NCBI RefSeq assembly: GCF_007993865.1
Contig: NZ_VIUH01000004.1
Location: forward strand, 186,001-250,000
DNA: 64,000 bases
Direction: 5' to 3'
DNA from: Pseudomonas sp. SJZ079
GTDB lineage: Bacteria > Pseudomonadota > Gammaproteobacteria > Pseudomonadales > Pseudomonadaceae
The notes under the pieces are model-generated. The model did no database searches. It saw only the letters and a program-made list of their open reading frames with translations, and was not told the origin of the DNA. Positions 58,752-64,000 of the stretch are shown piece after piece. A program made the translations under genes and the position numbers. Every line of letters begins with the position of its first letter. Position 1 is the stretch's first letter.

Positions 58752-60221
58752 ATGGCGATAGTAATTGTCCTGGTTCTAATCGTTGTTGCATCGGTGCTGT
58801 TCCACGTGTTGAGCCCGTGGGAGCTGACGCCGGCCGCGTCCAACTGGGGCTCGATAGACACCACGCTGTTTATCACCTTGGTTATTACCGGAATTTTTTT
58901 CATCGCCGTTACTTTATTCATGGCGCTCGCGGTACTGCGCTACCGGCATAAGCCCAGGCAACGGGCCGACTATCAGCCGGAAAATAAGAAGCTGGAAGGC
59001 TGGTTGATCGTAGTGACCACCCTGGGAATTGTCGGCATGCTGGCCCCGGGCTTGGTGGTCTACGACGATTTCGTTGATGTTCCGCAGGAGGCTTCTGAAC
59101 TTGAAGTCGTGGCGCAGCAATGGCAATGGGCTTTCCGTTTTCCCGGGCAGGACGGCAAACTTGGTAAGTCGGACGTTAAGTTTGTTGATTCAGTCAACCC
59201 GCTGGGCCTAGATCCCAATGATCCGCTGGGACAGGACGATGTATTGATAAAGAATAACGAAGTGCGCCTTCCCTTGGGGCGCCCGATAAAAGTATTGCTG
59301 CGCTCCAAGGATGTATTGCACAACTTCTATATCCCGCAAATCCGCAGCAAGATGGATATGGTCCCCGGTATGGTGACTCACTTTTGGTTTACGCCCACTC
59401 AAGTAGGCAAGTATGAAGTGCTGTGTGCCGAATATTGTGGAGTTGGCCACTACAATATGCGTGGCCATATGATCGTTGAGGAGCCGGCGGCTTTTCAGCA
59501 ATGGTTGAGCGGTCAACCCACCTTTGCCGAAACATTGGCTACAGCGGCCAAGCCCGGTCGCGACGCGCTGCTGGAAAAAGGTCGATTGTTGGCCGAAAAC
59601 TCGGGTTGCACGGCCTGCCACAGCCAGGACGGCAGCGCCAGCCTGGGGCCTGGTTGGCAAGACTTGTTCGGGCGCACGGAGCAGCTGGCCGATGGCAGCA
59701 GTGTGCAGGTCGATGAAGCCTACCTGAAGGAGTCGATCCTCGAGCCAAAAGCCCGGCTGGTTCAAGGCTACCCGCCAGTTATGGTGCCCTATACTTTCAG
59801 CCAGGATGAGCTGGATGCTCTGGTGGCCCTGATCAAGTCGCTGAACAGCCAGGCGTCGGCTGGTGCGCCCTCGGCCGCTGGCCAGGTCGGCGATCTGGTC
59901 GAGCAGGGGCGGTTGCTGGCCCAGTCGCGGGGTTGTCTGGCCTGTCACAGTGTCGATGGCAGCCCGAGTGTCGGCCCAGGTTGGCAGGGGTTGTATGGCA
60001 AGACGGAGGTGCTTGCGGACGGTTCGCAGGTGGTCGTCGACGAGAGTTACATCAAGGCGTCGGTACTTGAACCGAATGCCCAGCTCGTCAAGGGCTATGC
60101 CGCCATGATGCCGCCCTTTGCCCTGAGTGATGAGGAGTTGCAGGCGCTGATCGCGTTCATCCAATCCAAAGCGAGCGCCGATCCCGATGCAGCCTTGCCG
60201 AAACCGGGCGGGTTGCAGTAA
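58752..60221 (+). CDS. Cytochrome c oxidase subunit II with two cytochrome c domains (CoxM-like)
   Basis: A 489-residue CuA subunit. Three hydrophobic segments in the first 110 residues precede the cupredoxin domain; CuA ligands are C225-x3-C229-x3-H233-x2-M236 (CAEYCGVGHYNM). Then come two tandem cytochrome c domains, C286-T-A-C-H290 and C395-L-A-C-H399, which resemble each other (GPGWQDLFGRTEQLADGS versus GPGWQGLYGKTEVLADGS), showing internal duplication. Most caa3 subunits have only one. It begins a coxMNOP-type cluster. The first half uses AT-richer codons than the rest. Confidence 0.92.
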   Translation: MAIVIVLVLIVVASVLFHVLSPWELTPAASNWGSIDTTLFITLVITGIFFIAVTLFMALAVLRYRHKPRQRADYQPENKKLEGWLIVVTTLGIVGMLAPGLVVYDDFVDVPQEASELEVVAQQWQWAFRFPGQDGKLGKSDVKFVDSVNPLGLDPNDPLGQDDVLIKNNEVRLPLGRPIKVLLRSKDVLHNFYIPQIRSKMDMVPGMVTHFWFTPTQVGKYEVLCAEYCGVGHYNMRGHMIVEEPAAFQQWLSGQPTFAETLATAAKPGRDALLEKGRLLAENSGCTACHSQDGSASLGPGWQDLFGRTEQLADGSSVQVDEAYLKESILEPKARLVQGYPPVMVPYTFSQDELDALVALIKSLNSQASAGAPSAAGQVGDLVEQGRLLAQSRGCLACHSVDGSPSVGPGWQGLYGKTEVLADGSQVVVDESYIKASVLEPNAQLVKGYAAMMPPFALSDEELQALIAFIQSKASADPDAALPKPGGLQ

Positions 60222-60263
60222 GTCGCGTTAAGTACCCCGGCATGCTGCCTGGAGGACGACCCG

Positions 60264-62036
60264 ATGGCCTATGCGGAACAAGCTGAAGCCGAACTGCTTC
60301 ATGAACCGAAGAGCTTCCTGACCAGATACATTTGGAGTCAGGACCACAAGGTTATTGCCATTCAGTACTCATTGACGGCTATCTTCGTTGGCCTCATCGC
60401 GCTGGTGTTGTCCGGTCTGATGCGCATGCAGCTGGGTTTTCCGGGAAGCTTGGCGTTCATGGATGCCAGCACCTATTACCAGGCGATGACCATGCACGGC
60501 ATGATCATGGTCATCTATCTACTGACGGCCTTGTTTCTCGGCGGCTTCGGCAATTACCTGATCCCCTTGATGGTGGGCGCCCGCGACATGGTGTTTCCCT
60601 ACGTCAACATGCTCAGCTACTGGTTCTACCTGCTTTCGGTGATAGTGCTGCTGGCCAGCTTCTTCGTTCCCGGCGGCCCTACCGGTGCCGGCTGGACGCT
60701 CTATCCGCCACAATCCATTACCCCGGGATCGCCGGGCACCGAATGGGGCATCGTGCTGATGCTGGTGTCGCTGGCGATCTTCATCGTCGCCGCCACCATG
60801 GGTGGTCTGAACTACGTGACCACGGTGCTGCAAGCGCGCACTCATGGCATGACCCTGATGCGCATGCCGCTTTCGGTGTGGGGCATCTTCATGGCCTCGA
60901 TCCTGGCCTTGCTGGCCTTCCCGGCCTTGTTCGTCAGTGCGGTGATGATGCTGTTCGACAAGCTGTTGGGCACCAGCTTCTTTATGCCGGCGATCATCTC
61001 CCTCGGCCAGCAACTCGATCACCAAGGCGGTAGCCCGATACTGTTCCAGCACCTGTTCTGGTTCTTCGGTCACCCGGAAGTCTATATTGTCGCGCTCCCC
61101 GCCTTCGGTCTGGTCTCCGACCTGATCAGCACCCATGCGCGCAAGAATATCTTCGGCTACCGCATGATGGTCTGGGCCATCGTCGCGATTGGCGTGCTCA
61201 GTTTCGTGGTCTGGGCGCATCACATGTACGTCAGCGGGATGAATCCCTACTTTGGCTTCTTCTTCGCCACCACCACCCTAGTCATCGCGGTGCCGACCGC
61301 CTTGAAGGTCTATAACTGGGTGCTGACCCTGTGGCGCGGCGATATCCATCTGACGGTGCCGATGCTGTTTGCCCTGGCTTTTATCGTCACGTTTTTAGTC
61401 GGTGGCCTGACCGGGCTGTTTCTCGGCAACGTGATCGTGGATATTCCGTTATCGGACACCTACTTTGTCGTGGCGCACTTTCATATGGTCATGGGGGTTG
61501 CGCCGATCCTGGTGGTGTTCGGCGCCATCTATCATTGGTTCCCGAAAATAACCGGGCGGATGATGAATGATCGTCTCGGCAAGCTGCACTTCTGGATCAC
61601 CTTCCTCGGCACGTACGCCATCTACTTCCCCATGCATTACCTGGGCTTCCTGGGCATGCCACGGCGCTACTACGCCTATGAAAACTACGATTTCATTCCA
61701 CAGTCGGCGCAGGACTTGAATGCTTTCATTACGGTGGCGGCGCTGACCGTCGGCGTATCTCAGCTGTTGTTCCTGTTCAACCTGTTTTGGAGTGCGGTTA
61801 AAGGTAAGCCCGCAGGCGGCAATCCTTGGGGCGGCGTCAGTCTGGAGTGGCAGACGCCGCATACGCCGCCGCACCACGGCAATTGGGGGGCGAAACTGCC
61901 GGTCGTGCATCGCTGGGCCTACGACTACAGCGTGCCGGGCATAGAGCAGGATTTCGTGCCACAGACGGTCTCCGATGAGCAGCTGGAACAGCTGCGGCAG
62001 CGCGCGAGCGCAAGCCCGGCGGAGAGTCCGTCATGA
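60264..62036 (+). CDS. Cytochrome c oxidase subunit I (CoxN-like)
   Basis: A 590-residue heme-copper subunit. The active site GHPEV (G269-H270-P271-E272) has the A1-type Glu; WAHHMY and VAHFHMVMGVAP carry further ligands. The D-channel stretch is FGNYLIPLMVGARDMVFPYVN, where the usual second Asn of the NN pair is Met. A C-terminal extension (about 520-590, WQTPHTPPHHGNWGAKLPVVHRWAYDYSVPG) is longer than in coxA. It overlaps the next gene by four bases. It is a second terminal oxidase distinct from coxBAC. Confidence 0.93.
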   Translation: MAYAEQAEAELLHEPKSFLTRYIWSQDHKVIAIQYSLTAIFVGLIALVLSGLMRMQLGFPGSLAFMDASTYYQAMTMHGMIMVIYLLTALFLGGFGNYLIPLMVGARDMVFPYVNMLSYWFYLLSVIVLLASFFVPGGPTGAGWTLYPPQSITPGSPGTEWGIVLMLVSLAIFIVAATMGGLNYVTTVLQARTHGMTLMRMPLSVWGIFMASILALLAFPALFVSAVMMLFDKLLGTSFFMPAIISLGQQLDHQGGSPILFQHLFWFFGHPEVYIVALPAFGLVSDLISTHARKNIFGYRMMVWAIVAIGVLSFVVWAHHMYVSGMNPYFGFFFATTTLVIAVPTALKVYNWVLTLWRGDIHLTVPMLFALAFIVTFLVGGLTGLFLGNVIVDIPLSDTYFVVAHFHMVMGVAPILVVFGAIYHWFPKITGRMMNDRLGKLHFWITFLGTYAIYFPMHYLGFLGMPRRYYAYENYDFIPQSAQDLNAFITVAALTVGVSQLLFLFNLFWSAVKGKPAGGNPWGGVSLEWQTPHTPPHHGNWGAKLPVVHRWAYDYSVPGIEQDFVPQTVSDEQLEQLRQRASASPAESPS

Positions 62037-62725
62037 ACAGATGGCTATTGAAGGGCGCCGACAGTTTCGATCCCGGCAACGGCTGGAGTGATGGGCCGAG
62101 GGCGCTGCCGCCTGCCGAGCTGGCCGCCAGGGCGCGCACCGCTCGCGTGGGGCTGCGGGTGTTTCTGCTGGTCGTCAGCTCGTTGTTTTTTCTATTCCTG
62201 ATTGCCTTTATCGCCCGCTCGCAAGTCGCCGACTGGCAGCCCCTGACAGAGCCGTTGGCGCCCTTGGCCAGCCCCTGGCAGCTGTGGCTGAATACGCTTT
62301 GGTTGCTGCTTGGCAGCATTGCCCTGCAGGGGGCGCGCATGGCCGCCCGACGCGGCCTGCTCGGCGCTACGCATATCGGCTTTGCTTTGGGTGGGGTATT
62401 CGCGCTGGCCTTTGTGCTGGGTCAGCTCTGGGTCTGGCAGCAGTTTGTCGCCTGGGGCTATGTCGTTTCGAGCAACCCGGCCAACAGTTTCTTCTATCTG
62501 TTGACCGGGTTGCATGGCCTGCACCTGCTGGGCGGTCTGGTTGCCTGGAGCAGAACCGCCGTCAAGTTCCTGCACCGGGTGCCGTTGGCGCAACTCAGTG
62601 CAAGCGTGGAACTCTGCGCCATTTATTGGCATTACCTGTTGGGGCTCTGGTGCCTGCTATTCGCGCTGCTGACCAGTACGCCGGAAACCTATGCAGCCAT
62701 CGCCGCATTGTGCGGCCTGAGGTGA
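62033..62725 (+). CDS. Cytochrome c oxidase subunit III-like protein (CoxO-like)
   Basis: A 230-residue membrane protein of the subunit III family with about five helices. LGGVFALAFVLGQLWVWQQFVAWGYVVSSNPANSFFYLLTGLHGLHLLGGLVAW and ELCAIYWHYLLGLWCLLFALL are subunit III hallmarks. The N-terminal 35 residues are soluble. ATGA overlap with CoxN. In Bradyrhizobium a similar subunit is CoxO. Together with CoxP it doubles the subunit III content of the cluster. Confidence 0.85.
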   Translation: MNRWLLKGADSFDPGNGWSDGPRALPPAELAARARTARVGLRVFLLVVSSLFFLFLIAFIARSQVADWQPLTEPLAPLASPWQLWLNTLWLLLGSIALQGARMAARRGLLGATHIGFALGGVFALAFVLGQLWVWQQFVAWGYVVSSNPANSFFYLLTGLHGLHLLGGLVAWSRTAVKFLHRVPLAQLSASVELCAIYWHYLLGLWCLLFALLTSTPETYAAIAALCGLR

Positions 62726-62728
62726 ACC

Positions 62729-63448
62729 ATGGCAGCGCATCCCGAAGCCCCCGAGCAGACCAGTAGCGCTTACCCAGGCAACTCGCCGGAGATGCCAGCA
62801 GGCGGATGGTCGGGTATCGCCCGCGACTGGTCTTCGGATAAGGACGCCTTCAAGCAGGTGCCTTGGGGCAAGGCGATGATGTGGATTTTCCTGCTCAGCG
62901 ACACCTTCATCTTCACCTGTTTTCTCACCGGCTACATGTCGGTGCGCATGACCACCACCGTGGCCTGGCCCAACCCCAGCGAAGTGTTCGCCTTGACCAT
63001 CGCGGGTCACCAGATTCCGCTGGTTCTGATCGCCATCATGACCTTCGTGCTGATCAGCAGCAGCGGCACCATGGCCATGGCAGTCAACTTCGCCTATCGC
63101 CATGATCGGCGCAAAACCGCGGCGTTGATGCTGGCGACTGCAGCCTTTGGCGTGACCTTCGTCGGCATGCAGGCCTTCGAGTGGAGCAAGCTGATCGGCG
63201 AGGGTGTGCGGCCCTGGGGCAACCCCATGGGCGCCGCGCAGTTTGGCGCGAGCTTTTTCATGATCACCGGTTTCCACGGCTTGCACGTATCGGTTGGCGT
63301 GCTCTACCTGAGCATCGTCGCGCTCAAGGTATGGCGCGGAGACTATGAGCGCTCCGGCAACTACCAGAACGTCGAGATCGCCGGGTTGTACTGGCACTTC
63401 GTCGATTTGGTGTGGGTGTTTATTTTTGCCTTCTTCTACCTGTGGTAG
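62729..63448 (+). CDS. Cytochrome c oxidase subunit III (CoxP-like)
   Basis: A 239-residue subunit III. GKAMMWIFLLSDTFIFTCFLTGYM, ITGFHGLHVSVGVLYLSIVALKVWRG, and YWHFVDLVWVFIFAFFYLW are complete. It begins 4 nt after the CoxO stop. Its neighbour CoxO has lost some N-terminal helices relative to this one, so the two may occupy different places in the complex. Role: stabilise subunit I and support proton uptake. Confidence 0.9.
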   Translation: MAAHPEAPEQTSSAYPGNSPEMPAGGWSGIARDWSSDKDAFKQVPWGKAMMWIFLLSDTFIFTCFLTGYMSVRMTTTVAWPNPSEVFALTIAGHQIPLVLIAIMTFVLISSSGTMAMAVNFAYRHDRRKTAALMLATAAFGVTFVGMQAFEWSKLIGEGVRPWGNPMGAAQFGASFFMITGFHGLHVSVGVLYLSIVALKVWRGDYERSGNYQNVEIAGLYWHFVDLVWVFIFAFFYLW

Positions 63449-63469
63449 CGCTGCAGAGGAGCACCGGTG

Positions 63470-63790
63470 ATGGCACATGCTCAGGGTCAGCAACATCCGA
63501 TCAGTCTGTACCTGAAAATATGGGGGCTGCTATTCGTCCTCAGCACCATGTCGTATCTGGTCGACTATTTCCACTTCGTCGGCTACCTCAGGTGGTCACT
63601 GATCTTGCTGTTCATGATCCTGAAGGCGGGGCTGATCGTCGCAATTTTCATGCACATGGCCTGGGAGCGGCTGGCCATGGTCTACGCCATATTGCTGCCG
63701 CCCCTGTGTTTGCTGGTACTGGTCGGGTTGATGGCGACCGAGGCGGATTACATCTTCCTCAGCCGCTTGGTATTTTTCGGACAAAGCTAA
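63470..63790 (+). CDS. Cytochrome oxidase subunit IV-like membrane protein
   Basis: A 106-residue protein with three helices (about 17-37, 44-65, 70-92). LRWSLILLFMILKAGLIVAIFMHMAWERLAM matches the prokaryotic subunit IV (COX4_pro) pattern, including the short KxxLI-FMHM stretch. GAGGAG precedes ATG 63470; a GTG three bases before is also possible. It ends the cluster, before a hairpin. Confidence 0.88.
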   Translation: MAHAQGQQHPISLYLKIWGLLFVLSTMSYLVDYFHFVGYLRWSLILLFMILKAGLIVAIFMHMAWERLAMVYAILLPPLCLLVLVGLMATEADYIFLSRLVFFGQS

Positions 63791-63827
63791 GCCCGGACAA
63801 CCTTGGTTAATTGTCCGCGGGCTAGCT
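63785..63827 (+). terminator. Hairpin after the second oxidase cluster
   Basis: AGCT-AGCCC-GGACAA pairs with TTGTCC-GGGCT-AGCT, with two small bulges and a 10-nt loop. It begins within the last codons of the subunit IV gene. No T run; a candidate operon end. Confidence 0.6.
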
Positions 63828-63942
63828 GAGCGCTCCTCGATAGCCTTACTTATATGGTGCGTTTGAACTGATGCCACCTGTGCATCCACGCCACTATCCA
63901 GTGCGGGGCCGCAGTGCCGGTACCGGCATCTTGGAGGGTTGG

Positions 63943-64000
63943 ATGGCCGCCAATGACCCGATCGAGGACCGATTCCTGATCCGGCTCAACATCGACGAAG
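63943..64000 (+). CDS. Start of an unidentified gene
   Basis: ATG 63943 opens a frame MAANDPIEDRFLIRLNIDE that runs off the window end. GGAGGG precedes it by about 5 nt. An in-frame ATG at 63871 would add 24 residues but has no ribosome site. Nineteen residues are too few to name a family. It may be a regulator or a further oxidase-associated gene. Confidence 0.45.
   Translation, partial: MAANDPIEDRFLIRLNIDE

Overview
This window is GC-rich chromosomal DNA (roughly mid-60s percent GC by eye) from a Pseudomonas. Gene content and order match blocks I recall from P. aeruginosa PAO1: PA0029-PA0032 (sulfate permease, choline-binding protein, betC, LysR), PA0035-PA0037 (trpA, trpB, trpI), PA0062-PA0069, PA0102-PA0114 (carbonic anhydrase and the aa3 oxidase cluster) and PA5498-PA5505 (znu and met). 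The joining of the cox, met and znu blocks is what I recall for the P. putida/P. fluorescens-type layout near the origin. No rRNA, tRNA, CRISPR array, phage or intact insertion sequence was seen.

Layout. 1-1.1 kb: the end of a parvulin-type prolyl isomerase and a coupled unknown gene. 1.2-6.4 kb: choline-O-sulfate use (sulP, choX-like, betC) with a divergent LysR regulator. 6.5-12.9 kb: pbpG, then a minus-strand accessory group (two tandem LysR paralogues, a glutathione S-transferase, a three-domain flavin/2Fe-2S reductase and an NTF2-fold protein). 13-16.5 kb: trpBA with divergent trpI, then dodecin. 16.7-18.8 kb: a frameshifted luciferase-like monooxygenase, osmC and a lipoprotein. 18.8-26.5 kb: conserved housekeeping genes (putative aminopeptidase, DUF1161, HAD phosphatase, gamma-carbonic anhydrase, prlC, yheV, radical SAM protein), interrupted by several palindromic repeats and a MITE-like element, with a LexA box before the radical SAM gene.

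26.7-39.4 kb is a complete mannitol/polyol island: AraC regulator, ABC importer mtlEFGK, mannitol dehydrogenase, xylulokinase, fructokinase, a glucose-6-phosphate isomerase and a LamB-type porin. Together they would carry a polyol from outer membrane to glucose 6-phosphate. 39.6-50 kb: beta-carbonic anhydrase, a hypothetical gene, and the aa3 cytochrome oxidase operon with its assembly genes (ctaG, surf1, heme A synthesis, sco). 50-54.2 kb: a glyoxalase-fold protein with divergent LysR, then the metNIQ methionine importer. 54.4-58.3 kb: a lipoprotein and the zinc-uptake genes zur-znuC-znuB with divergent znuA.

58.7-63.8 kb is a second heme-copper oxidase cluster of the coxMNOP kind, whose CuA subunit carries two tandem cytochrome c domains. 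Both oxidase operons are preceded by a CTATACT hexamer-plus-one, which resembles the -10 element favoured by RpoS. The window ends just inside a further gene. The observations I would follow first are the diheme CuA oxidase, the shared promoter motif, the GST/ferredoxin-reductase/NTF2 operon with duplicated LysR genes, and the three long palindromic elements.
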